Below, one piece after another: positions 11,312 through 22,077 of a stretch of DNA of 64,000 bases (position 1 is its first letter; each line of letters starts with the position of its first letter). Source of the stretch: Megascapheus bottae. Taxonomy: Eukaryota; Chordata; Mammalia; Rodentia; Geomyidae. The stretch lies in assembly GCA_024803745.1 (NCBI GenBank), contig JANJXV010000024.1, positions 12,911,427 through 12,975,426 of the forward strand, read 5' to 3'. The notes under the pieces were generated by a model. The model did no database searches. It had not been told where the DNA came from and saw only the letters and a program-made list of their open reading frames with translations. The position numbers and the translations under genes were made by a program.

Positions 11312-11421
11312 TCGCGGATCTGTCTCTGCTCTGTTTATGGCCCTTCGGTAATTCACTGACCGAGACTGTTCACAGTGAATTCTACCAGTGCCATACACAG
11401 AACAGGAGTCACTCTCTCTGG
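11312..11421 (-). ncRNA. Mir183: miR-183 precursor hairpin
   Basis: First member of the cluster in transcription order. The mature 5p strand is at 11374-11395 on the minus strand, starts TATGGCACTGG (seed AUGGCAC) and matches the known mature sequence. The 3p strand is at 11335-11356 (starts GTGAATTACCG). Its seed is related to but different from those of miR-96 and miR-182, in keeping with origin of the cluster by tandem duplication. The outer stem (plus-strand GGATCTGTCTCTGCTCTG paired against ACACAGAACAGGAGTC) is largely as in other mammals. The candidate promoter island lies 3-7 kb upstream. Confidence 0.97.
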
Positions 11422-11651
11422 CTTGCTGACATGTGGGAGACCAACTGTCCCCAGCTCAACTCCTAGATTCCACAAGGTCTAGCCACAGGCCCACTTTGGG
11501 CCCCTGCAGGTCATCAACTGCCCCACCCACTCACCTTCACCAACAAGAGCTCAGCAGCCTCCTCACCACCTTCTTAGCCAGCTTACCTGCCTCCGCAGCC
11601 CAAGATGACCTTCAGTGAGCCAAGGACAGTATGGAGAAATGCTGCGATCCT

Positions 11652-11764
11652 GGGTGGAGTCAGAGGCTGTGTCAAGATATTTCCTGGATCAAACTGAAGG
11701 CCAGGACCCCTCTACCACCACCTAGGCTGGATCGGGACCACACACATCTTCTTGCCAGTCAGTT
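11652..11764 (+). repeat. ~110-bp direct duplicate, copy 1
   Basis: Begins GGGTGGAGTC and shares with 13799-13906, in order: TATTTCCTGG, TGAAG.CCAG, CCCCTCTACCA, ATCTTCTTGCCA and TCAG, with scattered substitutions (roughly three quarters identical by eye). It lies just upstream of miR-183. It could be a local duplication or two copies of an unrecognised dispersed repeat. Confidence 0.6.
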
Positions 11765-12393
11765 CAGGCCCAAGAAGCAAGCAGCTGCTAGATCCCTCCT
11801 CCACCTACCAAGCCAAGGCCCACCTAGCCCCAAAGGGGCAGGAATCACAACATCCAAGATGCCTCTCCTTGCTTCTGAGCACAGACACCAACACCCGGCT
11901 CCAAGACAACTGGCTCTCCATTAATCCTGTCCCCAGCCTGCCCTGTGGCACAAGCGGACCCTCCCACCCTCTGGGGTCAGAAAGCAAGCCAAACCAGACT
12001 GTGAAGTGCAGGAGCCAGGTGTCTTTGTGGTCATCACAAGGCCTAGATTGAGGTAAAAGTCCTGTATAGCCAAGAAAGCAGCTTGGAAGTTGCTGGAGGA
12101 ACACTGACCCTGTAAGAGACTCTGGAAGTGGCTTCTGGCCAGAGACTATGGAGAGAGGGCGGGGAAGGTTGCATCAGTGGTTGCCAGAGTGGCTGCCTCA
12201 GGAGAAGGTACTGTAGAGGCTCCTGCCTCTGGTGCCAGGAGCTCTGGGGAAGGAAGAATGAGGGAGGGTGGATCTCTGGGGACCTGAGGGCCCAGGGCAT
12301 AAGGGCTGGAGACTCTGAAGGGCAGCCACTATAGTCTCAGCCTGCCCTAGACCAGCCTGAAACCCAGGGGGCAAAGTGCCTAGAAAAACACTC

Positions 12394-12598
12394 TGGGGCT
12401 GGGAGTTTGGCCTAGTGGTAGAGTGCTTGCCTAGCATGCAGGAAGACCAGGGTTCAATTCCTCAGTACCACATATATAGAAAAAAGCCAGAAGTGGTGCT
12501 GAGGCTCGAGCGGTAGAGCTCTAGCTTTGAGAAAGTCCAAGGACAATGCTCAGGCCCTGAGCTCAAGCCCAGGACTGGCCAAAAAAAAAAAAAAAAAA
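12394..12598 (+). mobile_element. IDL-Geo SINE
   Basis: Near-consensus; CACTCTG flanks it at 12389-12395 and again after the A-tail. It is the nearest young SINE upstream of miR-183. Confidence 0.92.
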
Positions 12599-12843
12599 CA
12601 CTCTGATAAACATCAGGGGGCAACCCCCAAACTACCCGATCTCCAGGTGAATAATAAACTAGCAATCTCTCAAATCCTCCTTTACTGCTCCATACATTCC
12701 CTTAGGATGGCTTTCTAAAATATGCCCACCACAGTTGGACTCAGACCCTCCAGCCCATCCATCTTCCCAGGAACCAATCTAACTGTTGGCTGGGAAAGTC
12801 ACTTCCTGGCTTTCAATCTGCTTTCCCCAATAGAAAAGGGTAT

Positions 12844-12930
12844 GGGCCAATGTATGTAAATTAATGTACCTTCTATCTGGCAAATATCTGTAACCCTTTT
12901 ATTAATTACAATAAAAAATTAAAAAAAAAA
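12844..12930 (+). mobile_element. 87-bp retroposed fragment with target-site duplication
   Basis: Bounded by GAAAAGGGTAT at 12833-12843 and 12931-12941. It ends AATAAAAAATT plus a run of ten A, so it was reverse transcribed from a polyadenylated RNA. The content (GTAAATTAATGTACCTTC...) resembles the extreme 3' end of an L1, but that is a tentative match. Confidence 0.6.
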
Positions 12931-12980
12931 GAAAAGGGTATAGGCATTAAAGGAGGTGGGTAATTGTCAGGAAGAGTGGG

Positions 12981-13215
12981 GTGCCAGCTGCTTCTGCCTG
13001 TATAATTGTAGCAACTCAGGAGCCCGAGATCTGAAGACCTTAGTTGGAAGCCAGACTGGGCAGGAAAGTCCATGAAACTCATCTCAAGTTAACCACTAGA
13101 AAATCAGAAGTAGAGCTATGGCTCAAAGGGGTAGAGTGCTAGCCTTGGGTGGAAAAAGCTCAGGGTTAGCACACAGGCCTTGAGTTGGAAACCTTTACAA
13201 GCAAGTACAAGCAAC
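12981..13215 (+). mobile_element. B1-Geo SINE (diverged)
   Basis: GTGCCAGCTGCTTCTGCCTG to GGCCTTGAGTTGG. Confidence 0.75.
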
Positions 13216-13248
13216 CCCCCCCCCCCACCACACACACACACACACACT
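13216..13248. repeat. (C)n(CA)n simple repeat
   Basis: C-run followed by CACACA at a SINE tail. Confidence 0.85.
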
Positions 13249-13798
13249 GCATATACTGCCAATGCAGAAAGGGCAACCACTACCAGAATCACCTAGGAGG
13301 CCCTTGAAATGTAGATTGATTATGACTCACTCTGAAATCTGCATTTAAATAGGAACTCAATCACTTTGAGAACTCTGCCAGAAAAGTTGTGTGTACTCCC
13401 ACCTCCCCAAGCCCTTAAAAAAAAAAATACCCAAAATTTTTTTGGAGAAATAATGGCAGCTAAGGTAGTAGAAGCAGAGGAAAGGAGAACAAGAGTTCAC
13501 TTTCAATCAAGAAGCAGATCTTGGTCTGAGAGCAGAGGACTAGAATCAAGGAATCAAGGCTCCCATACTAATCCTGTATCATGTCTGCTCCTTCTGACAT
13601 GGCTTCTCTGTGGATACCCTTGGTCTCCAGTTTCCTCTTCCTTTGTAACTGACCCAGGAGAGAGAGCAAGAACAGCTTACAAAGCCAAATCCCCTTCCAG
13701 CCTTCAGTTCTAATCAGCTGGGCGAGGCTCCTCCTAACTCAAATGCAGAAGACAGTGCCGCAGTGACCTGGCTGCCACATTCCCTGCACAACCCAGCT

Positions 13799-13906
13799 TG
13801 GGTGGAGTCCGAGGGTGCATCAAGGTATTTCCTGGCTCAGCCTGAAGACCAGTACCCCTCTACCAACACCTACGCTGAATCAGGATCATCTTCTTGCCAC
13901 TCAGCA
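13799..13906 (+). repeat. ~110-bp direct duplicate, copy 2
   Basis: Partner of 11652-11764, 2.1 kb away in the same orientation. Flanks beyond the shared block are unrelated. No target-site duplication is evident. Confidence 0.6.
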
Positions 13907-14539
13907 AATGCTGTCTGGCAGTATTTGGCTAGGGCAGACCTGAGTCTCAAAGTTCTCCTGAAATGGGTGGCAAAAAAAAGGGGGGAAATTTCAGAAGGGA
14001 AGAAAGAGACATTGTTTGTGCCAATCCTCAGAATAGTCTCTTCTACTCTCCCTGACCTTGAAATCAAAAGCAAAGAAACTCACTTCCAGTAGTGGTTAAA
14101 AGACTCGGTGCTGATGTGCAAAGGAGACCTGTCCTGCAGGATAACAGAGGGCTGGGGTTTCCCGGAGTATGAACCCTACATTTCCTATATAATTCAAGGT
14201 CATCTGGCATTGCTCCCACTTATTCTGGGTATCAGCCCCGCCCTCGAGCTCTATTGGACCTTAAGACATTTAAGTAGTCACCTATTCCTTAGGGTAGGTT
14301 TTTTGTGGGTTCTCCCCCCCTCTCTGGGAGCTCGGATCCATAGGAAAGGCTACATCCCAGACCCAGCTAGTGGTTCCCCAGAGGAGAGTGAAGCTGGCCC
14401 TTGAGGCTTCGGGACACTAATCCACACATAACCCGGCACCTGGCTGCCTGCTCCCATCCACGGATCTGGAGCTCCAGGTCTGAGTGCCCTTCACTTTAAC
14501 TCACCCAGGATCTCCAACGAATGCTTGGAAACCCAAGGG

Positions 14540-17500
14540 ACTAGGGTTAGCTTGGCCCTCGGACACGCTTAGGGCGTGGCCGGCAATGCCAGCCTCTCCC
14601 AGAGGTCGCCCCTCCTCCGGCCGCCTTCAGTACAGCTCAGGACCACAGCGCACACACCAATAACCGGGGCGACTGTGTGGCGGAGCACAGCGGCTCCCGG
14701 AGCCCCTGCACCCACTCGCCTGGTGGAGAAAAGGAATAAACGGAATTCTCACCAGTGAGACTGGCACACTGGAATGTGTCCTTCTTAAAATAAGGCCCCG
14801 CCAGAGGCTCCTCTCCGACATCCCCACGACTGCTTAGGAAAGGCCAGGAGCGGTGCGGGTGAAGGCTGCAACTCCTCGGCCCCAGCTAAAACCAAACCAG
14901 GAGCCTCGCTGGCAAGGCGCCGGGTCCGAACGTCGAGGCTGAAGGGGGGTGAGGATATCAGAGCAGGTTACCTCGAAGGATCCACCTCGGATCTGGGACC
15001 TGCGGGCTCGGGTCTAACCGGATTACGACGGGATGCGCGCATTTGGCTGAACTGAGTGACCCGTGGAGGGGGGGTTAATGACCGAGGCGCGGGCACCCCC
15101 ATCTGACTTGCAGGAGGGAGATCGAGATTTTAGTCCTCAGGAGTTTAGCAAAACCCGGTGGAAAGCTGGGAGGTTTTTTCCGCACCGAACCCCTAGGGGC
15201 GGGAGATCGCCTGCCCTCTGCCCCTCTCCCCAGCACCTTCCACCGCCAGCACTGGTAAATCTCTTTACGTACCGCGTAGGGGCAGCCCGGGCTGGAAGAA
15301 GGGGAGGCAAACGGATCAGCCAGGGAGGGCCCCGCAGAGTCGTAGGATCCCGGTCCCCCGACGGCACCCTCACCGCCCACACCCTTAGGATGCGCTGAGC
15401 AGCGGTGCGCCGTCTGGCCTCCCCCACGTCCGCCCGATCGCGCTGCCCCCCCCCCCGAGTGCTAGCCATGGAATTGGGGGGACGCCAGAGGGGCGTCTCG
15501 GCCGCTGGCTCCGAGCGCTCCAGGACCTGAGGCTGCGCAGTGGAGGCCAGCGGAAGAAAGGAGACCAGGAGACCAGCTCTCCCCCGGGACTGGGCGAGGC
15601 CGGCCCCGGGCCACGGAAGCCGTCACGAACTTTACCGGGAAGCCTCCAAGAAGACGCTGAAGATCCGAGCTCCGGGGCCCCGACGCCCCCCTTAGCACAC
15701 ATGGCCACCGGCCCCCGACTCTGTACTTCCTCCCAGGCCCACTAGGGCGGCGAGACGCGCGCGCGACCCCAGCCGAATTCCTCAGGGAGGCGGCGCTCGG
15801 GCCTGCGCCCTAACGTACCCGGGCAAACAATCCACAAACTGGCTGCCTCCCTCCGCCCGGGAAAACTTGGAAGCAGGGCACGTGCCACTCGGGGCCAGGG
15901 TCCCCGGAACCCCCACCGGATTCCGCTCCGGAGAGCCAGGAACTCGCAATGCCGAGTCATCTCCGAGGGCCCATCGCCGCCACCTCGAGCAGCCGGTCGG
16001 GAACCAGGGTTCCTGTGCGGCTGGCCCCAGGGCGCCCGCCCCCACTTTCTCTTCCTGGCCCTGCAGGGGCTCCGCCTAGTCCCGCCCCAACACTCACCTG
16101 CGCCGGCTCCGGGCTGGGCGCTCGGCCGCCCCCCAGCTCCTTCCTCACCGAATCCACGCACGAGGAATAGGCCAAAAGGGCCCTCGTGTGGAGGGGGCGG
16201 AATGGACGGAACTTACAGAGTGCCCAGATTGGGCCAGGGGCGGCGCCTCGAACCTCCACTGCCCAGGTTCCAGGGAGGTGGCGCCCAAGCGCGGAGCCCA
16301 GCGGGGGAACAAAGAGGAGCCGGGATGGGGCCGCGCGCTTCCTGGGTGTCGGGTGACAGATCTGAAGTCCCGGCCTGGCCACCTGAGGAGGAGCCGCCTC
16401 CACGCAGCGGGCGGAGCAGACCTGCAGAGGCACCCGGGCCCCAGAGCCTGATAAACTGGGTGCACCAGGTGCTCCCGGCCGCCCCAAACGAGGGGAGCAG
16501 GAGGGCAGCGGCGCGGCGGAGGCGCAGGGGTTCGACGGAGTGTGGGGAAGATGACTCCGGCAGGGTTTTACCGCCCCCCCCCGCGCCCCTCCCGCCCCCC
16601 GCGCCGCGCCATTGGCTCAGGTGCCGCAAGGCGGGGGTGGGGTCAGAGGCGGGCCGAGATGATTCACCTTGAATGTGGCTCGGGTTGGTGAGCGGCGCAG
16701 GACACGCCCGATCCGGCTGCGGAGGCGCTGGGAGCCCCGCCTGCTCGTCCCAACCCCGCCAGGTCTGGCCCCCAAGGGTCTCGCCACCCACCTCCCTAGG
16801 TGTACCTAGGTACCGCTAGCCGATTTGCACCCCGACGTCCTGCCTCCTCCACCACCCTGCGAACCCAGAGCCAGAGGAGATGTGTGGATCCCGGCAAGCT
16901 TGGAAATCCTACCCTAGGCTGGAGGAGGGGAAGTGCACGTTGGGAGCCCCGGCGCACTGCGGGGCCTCTGGAAGGATCTGAGTGTCCCCGTAGAAAGGGC
17001 CGCCGTCGACCTAGCTCGGTGGGCCCGTCTGGATGGGAGACGCATGGTGGGAGTGGAGACGTCTAACCTCGCGTTTGGTCCTCACCGGCTTTGCCCAGCC
17101 CTGAAGCCCCACAGGTGTCTGGCCACCTCCGACGCTGGGAACAAAGGCTGCCTGTCCCGGAAGGGGGGAGGGGAAGAGGAGCCGCCCCCAGACCAGTTCC
17201 CCTCTCCCTTCCTTTCCCCCCACAGCGCCGGGGCTCCCCGGGGAAGGGGCGGGGCCTGCCGGAGCTGGGGCGCAGGCCCGGATTAGGTCCCTCTCCATCA
17301 TCCTTCGCTCCGGCAAACCACGGGAGCATTCGGGGAGGCGGGGCGGGGAGGGGTGGAGGTCCCTCCCCAGCTGTCAGCGTACCAGTGGCCTCTTCCTTCT
17401 TCCCCAGCATCCTGAACACACTGGAGCGCGCCCCACCCCCGCGGCGGCTTTGGGCGCCCTTCCCAGTCCCCGCTGCGCTCGGCCGCCCCAGACGGCTACC

Positions 17501-18900
17501 ACCGTTCAAAACCAGATTAAAATAAAACGTTAATCCTCCTTCCCCCCCTTTTAGCTCCTAGTTCTTCCAATGGACAAGCAGGTCTGGCAGCCTAGAAACC
17601 TTTAAAAAAAACAACAACAATACTATGGGGGGGAGGGAGAAGCTGCTTAGCCGATGCCCCACCAAACCTAAAGGTCCCTTGCACAGAGATCGAAAACCGT
17701 TAGCACCTGTCTGGGGCTCGAGGGGGGTGAGTAAGTGGAGGAGGGGGGTCGCAGTCACCCCGCCCCGCCGCGCCCGCCGAGCCGCGAGGGGCCGACCGTG
17801 ACGGTGCACGTACGAATCCTCTACACACCGGACTCCTGGGCAAAGCTTGCTCCCGCGCTGGATGTTGCAGACAGATGGTTCCAGAAGCAAGACCCACCTC
17901 GGGCGGCATGGCCAGGCGAGTTTCTGAACCTCGAGGTCCCTCTCCCAGGCTAGCCAGGGATGGGACGCGCTGCGCCGGAAACCGGGGCGGTGGAGATAAA
18001 GAGCTGTGCTCGGCCCGACGGGGCCAAAGGGGGGTGGGGTAGTGACTGGATATTAACCCCTTCCCAGCCCACTCTCAGCCCCCCAATCCCACCTTTCAGA
18101 GCCTCCCCATCAGCGTCCCCATCCGCGCCCTACCTGGTCTCCAAACCCGTCGGGTACTGGGTGCAGTGCGCCCCGGAGCGCAGGCCACGCCGGTTGCCAG
18201 TGCCCCCCGGGGCCTGCAGCGCCCCTTTATAGCGAGTGCCCCGCCCCCACGCCCCGCCCGGGCCCATTCACCTGCTGTCGAGAACCAGACACCGCACCGC
18301 CACGGAAAGCTAGCCGCCGGGCTGCGGGGTCCGGCGGTCTGGACTGGAAGGGGTGGGGGCGCGGTCGGGGTGGATCCGATTTCCACCTTTCTTAAATGCT
18401 CTGCTGAAAATCGAGATGGCCCAGGCCCAGAAGCCTGCGTCGCGGCCTCCCCTGCCGCTCCCCGCGCACCCCAAGGCCCCCAGCCTCGCGCTGGGCGGGG
18501 CGGCGAAACCGCACCCGCAAGGGTCTCATACATATTTTAGGGAGCAGGCGCGGCGAGTAACTGGAGCTGGGCCGGGACGATGAGGGGGCGGCCCCCAGGG
18601 GCCGGGTACCCCGGATCCCTTACAGCTCAGGACTCGAGCCGGTTAAGAAGATGTGGCTCAGGCCGACCTCGGGTCCTCTCGTTGGTGGCCTGTCAAGCGC
18701 ACCCCACGCCCGCAAGCACCCCGCCCTCCTCTGCGCTCCGAGGTCTGCCTGCCAGCTGCGGCATTCCGCTCCTCCTAAGAGATCCCTTTCCCTCCGAGCC
18801 GCTGAGACCCAACTCTGCCCCGAGACGTGGACCAGGGATGCGAATCCTGGGTGAAGAGATCACCGCTGTCCGCTCCACGAGCATTTAGGGGCTCGAGTTC
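14540..18900 (-). promoter_or_regulatory. CpG-island complex, candidate promoter of the microRNA cluster
   Basis: About 4 kb that is strongly GC-rich with frequent CpG, in contrast to the CpG-poor DNA on both sides, and without a recognisable SINE. It contains runs of GC boxes (CCGCCCCC near 16571-16602), an inverted CCAAT (ATTGG at 16611-16615, CCAAT on the minus strand), and the minus-strand TATA motif at 18224-18231. It lies 3-7 kb upstream of miR-183 in the direction of transcription. No conserved coding exon was recognised in it; the many open frames are what GC-rich DNA gives by chance. The assignment to the microRNA cluster is by position and orientation. Confidence 0.7.
18224..18231 (-). 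promoter_or_regulatory. TATA-box-like motif facing the microRNA cluster
   Basis: The plus strand reads CCTTTATA, giving TATAAAGG on the minus strand, embedded in very GC-rich DNA where such a string is rare by chance. A start would be expected near 18195-18203. The motif is visible; its use is inference. Confidence 0.4.
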
Positions 18901-19570
18901 AGCCCCCACCCAGGGACAGAGGTAGCTCGGCATTGGCGAGGTCCTCGTGTTAATGGCTTGCCCAAGTAACTAACACGTAACAAGTTTTAGGTCTGTAAAG
19001 ATGGTTTAAAACAAGTAGTTGGCCTCAGGCACTATTTCGAGCAATTCACTCCTCTCTGAGCTTCTATTTCGCCCTGTCAGGGGGATAAAAAGAATACACC
19101 TATCCACGTGCGTCCTGGCTGACCCAGAGACCCTGGTAAAATGTAGGCCTGTTTTCTTGTCTTCAGGAAGCCCGCCAGTTGCTCCCTCTTCCCTCCGAGA
19201 AATCCCAGGCCCCTGGGGCTGCTCTGCCAGACCTTCCTCGCAGCTCTGTGTGGGGTAAGAAGATGGCCTTTCCATCTTGAACGCATCCCAGCCCTTCGGG
19301 CTTTGCCTAGAATTCAGACGTGCGTGGGTCTCTTTAGAAGGGTTAGAGCTCCAACAACTCCCTGACGTGTTTGAGCATTATGCATCTGCACTTTTCTGCG
19401 ATGGGCGCAGATACACTGCACCATGCTTTGCTTTAGAGTTCAGGAGACACTGCAGCAGCTGTGGGAGCCCAAGCACGCAGTAGAACATGGGAAAGAATGA
19501 GGGACGGACCCACAAAGGAAAGACGATCTTGTTTTAGGAATCCACCCAGCTTTTGACAAGAATGAGGAAA

Positions 19571-19790
19571 AAGCCGGGAGCTGATGGCTCTCGCCGGTAA
19601 CCCTGGCTACCCAGAAGGCTGAGGTCTAAGGATCTAAGTAGGAAGCCAGACAAGGCAGGAAAGTCTGTGAGACTCTTAACTCCAACTACCCACCAAAAAG
19701 CCGGAAGTGGCTGAGGTGGTAGAACTCCAGTCTTGAGTTGAAAAAGCTCACAGATAGCACCCAGACCCTGAGCTCAAGCCCCGTTTTACA
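19571..19790 (+). mobile_element. B1-Geo SINE
   Basis: AAGCCGGGAGCTGATGGCTC to GAGCTCAAGCCCCG, followed by an ACGC/ACAC tail. Confidence 0.82.
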
Positions 19791-19906
19791 CGCACACGCA
19801 CACGCACACACACGAATGAGTAATAGTGAGTGCTGGTGCACCCTGCAATCTAAGCTCTAAGGAGAGTGAATTCTGTACCAGCCTGAGCTGCATGACGAAA
19901 CCGATG

Positions 19907-20113
19907 TTTTTTTTCTTTTTTTTTTTTTTTTGCCAGTCCTGGGCTTGAGCTCAGGGCCTGAGCCCTGTCCTTGGGCTTCCTCAAGTCTAGAGCTCTACCA
20001 CTTGAGCCTCAGCACCACTCCCAGGTTTTTCTATGTATGTGGTACCGAGGAATTGAACCGGGTCTTCATGCATGCTACACAAGCACTTGACCACTAGGCC
20101 AAACTCCCGGCCC
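19907..20113 (-). mobile_element. IDL-Geo SINE
   Basis: T-run, GCCAGTCCTGGGCTTGAGC to CCAAACTCCCGGCCC. It lies between the two CpG islands. Confidence 0.92.
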
Positions 20114-20389
20114 AAAACCCGATTTTTTTTAATGAAGAAAAAACTTATAATCGTTATTGTATCTCAAAAAATAATTGGGGTGACACAAAACGGACCCACG
20201 GGCTCCTATTTGTATAAAGTGAGTAGAACTCGGGGTGTAATGTCGGGCTTTTTATCCACCAAAGGGGCTAAAGATATTTTTAGGACTTTTTTTTTAATGT
20301 CCTTCTGGATTGTTCGAAGCAAATGTTTCTCGTATAGGCTTGTATTAAAATTTCAGTTTAAAAAGGAAAACGCAGGACCAGAATAGCTT

Positions 20390-21760
20390 GAAGTTGAAGC
20401 CTGAAGGAGTGGGAGGCCCTGAAGGAGAGGCGAGGTCCCGGGAAGGGAAGGGACCCCCGGGCGCCTGGCGACTCCCCAGCCCTCACCCAGGACCCGGGCG
20501 ACCGCGGAGGGCGGCCAGGGGACCCTCCAGGTTTCCCCGGGCGGAATTTGCTCTCGATACGACCGACTCCTCGCCTTAGCGGCTCCTCCTCGACCCAAGT
20601 CGATAGAAAAGACGTCTGCGCGGGGACCAAAGACCAAGTTCAGCCTCAGTTACCTGGAAAATAGTCCTAAAAGCAATGGCTGGTCTTTTTATTAATGAAT
20701 TAATTAGCTTTTATTTCTGGAGATGGGGAGATGCGAGAGGGAGGGTGCCTGCCCGGGGGCCAGGCGCGCGCCCTGGAGTGGCCGAGCGGGGCCGAGGCGC
20801 CGCGCGGCTGGAAACCCGGCTTTCCTCCCCATCCCCGCCGGGCAGGGACCCGCGTCCACCGCAGCGAGCCGGCGAGCAGCTCGGGAGTCTCCGGACCCCG
20901 GGCCAGCTCGGCTTCCCGGGCCCCGATCGCGCCCGCGGTGGTGGGGCATTGGCCTCCCGCCGTCGTCCGCAGATCGTCCCGAGGTCGAGGGCTGGAGCCG
21001 GCGTTTCTCCGGCGCCCGGGGCGGCGTCTGGCCGAAACACTCCTTCTCCCCCAGACGGGGACTTTATTTTTTCCCCTCGTCTTGACTAGTTTGGAGAATC
21101 CGAGTTTAAACATCACCGCTTAGAACCACCTGCCCATGTAGCCATCCTTTCGCCGGCACTCGGCGCTGGTCTGGCCTTTCCCGGCCTCGACGTCGTGGGG
21201 TGTGCACGGGCGCGGGCCCAGGCCAGCGGACTGTGAGGAGTGGAGCGGGCGGTGTTTCTCGAGGGTTTCCACCGTGGACGACGCGGCCTGCCTCCAAGGG
21301 ACCGGGGCTTTCTAGTCTGGAATGCAGAGTTCAGTTGACCCCTGAATTCTAGAGTGAAGCTGTCCCCCCTCCTTTGGGGTAAACTGCGTGCAGGCGGGGT
21401 GTCTGGAGGGTTCTGAGGAGCGGGGGTCCCGTCCACCGATCCGGGGGAGCTCCTCCGCGCGCAGAGCCCGAGGCGCGAGCGGCCCCCGGACGGCTCCTCC
21501 GCGCCCCGCGCCCCGACTCCGCGGCACCGGTTCTTGACGTCTCTCCACTCTTTCCCACTTCCCGGGTTCAGGGCAGAGCCCGATTCCCCGGTGCCAGTGC
21601 GGACCTCTGCGCCCAGGACCCGGGCGTGGACTCCCACACGAAGACTCCACCATCTGCAGCGATTTTCCTGGAGACATACCTGAGGGGGGTGCCTGGTAAG
21701 GGGGTTCACCCCGGGATGCCGGCGATGGCAGAGGGGGAGGGGGGTGTTGGAACCCGAATG
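20390..21760. promoter_or_regulatory. second CpG island
   Basis: A GC-rich, CpG-dense block separated from the first island by about 1.5 kb that includes two SINEs. It has no recognisable exon. It could be an alternative upstream promoter or an enhancer island of the microRNA locus. Its left part is interrupted by an AT-rich block at 20688-20715. Confidence 0.6.
20688..20711. promoter_or_regulatory. homeodomain-type TAAT cluster inside the second island
   Basis: The string TTATTAATGAATTAATTAG gives several overlapping TAAT/ATTA cores within 24 bp, abruptly bordered by GC-rich DNA. Such motifs fit homeodomain or POU factors. Binding is not shown by sequence alone. Confidence 0.3.
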
Positions 21761-21783
21761 ATCAGCTGGGACCCCAGATTCCC

Positions 21784-21808
21784 CAGGTGCTTTGATCACT
21801 CTTTGATC
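21784..21808. promoter_or_regulatory. E-box followed by paired TCF/LEF-like motifs
   Basis: CAGGTG at 21784-21789 is followed by CTTTGATC at 21790-21797 and again at 21801-21808, the two octamers 11 bp apart in the same orientation. CTTTGATC fits the TCF/LEF core (CTTTGAWS). A CAGCTG E-box lies at 21763-21768. The site is at the edge of the second CpG island, about 10.4 kb upstream of miR-183. Confidence 0.35.
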
Positions 21809-22077
21809 AGGTCTTCAGGAACCTCAGCGACAACGACAATCAGGCTGTTGTACTGCAGTTCAGGCCTTGGGAAACTTGGGGACCCCTATGGACTGCGACA
21901 GGTGGGGGACTTCAGTCCCAGCCAGTACTACCCTGAGGACAGCAGCCTCTGGTCCAAGACAATGATGTCAAGCTGCTTAGGGGCTCAGTAAGGACGATGC
22001 TCAGCGCCTGGCCCCAGACAAGGAGGCAGACCAGCTGGCTGCCCTTGCACTGGAGGAGCTGGGCTGGGCTGGGAGCC

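Larger units (their letters stand above)
7200..18200 (-). ncRNA. inferred primary transcript of the miR-183/96/182 cluster
   Basis: Inferred extent only. The three hairpins share strand and order, and the family is known to be polycistronic. The 5' end is placed near 18200 because a minus-strand TATAAAGG at 18224-18231 sits in CpG-island sequence facing the hairpins; starts nearer 16.6 kb (inverted CCAAT and GC boxes) are equally possible. The 3' end is not visible and may run past miR-182; an AATAAA on the minus strand at 4196-4201 is one possible end. No splice sites were assigned and no protein-coding potential is claimed. Confidence 0.5.

Noticed and set aside
15957..16791. Open frames up to 192 codons in the first CpG island
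   Set aside because: Same reason: opposing and overlapping frames with island-type composition. A promoter interpretation explains the sequence better.
20676..21123. Open frames of 100-140 codons on both strands in the second CpG island
   Set aside because: GC-rich DNA has few stop codons. Frames overlap on both strands, are Pro/Arg/Gly/Ser-rich and match no family; no splice structure supports them.
21113..21799. 228-codon minus-strand frame
   Set aside because: Arg/Pro/Ser-rich translation of island DNA with no recognisable domain.
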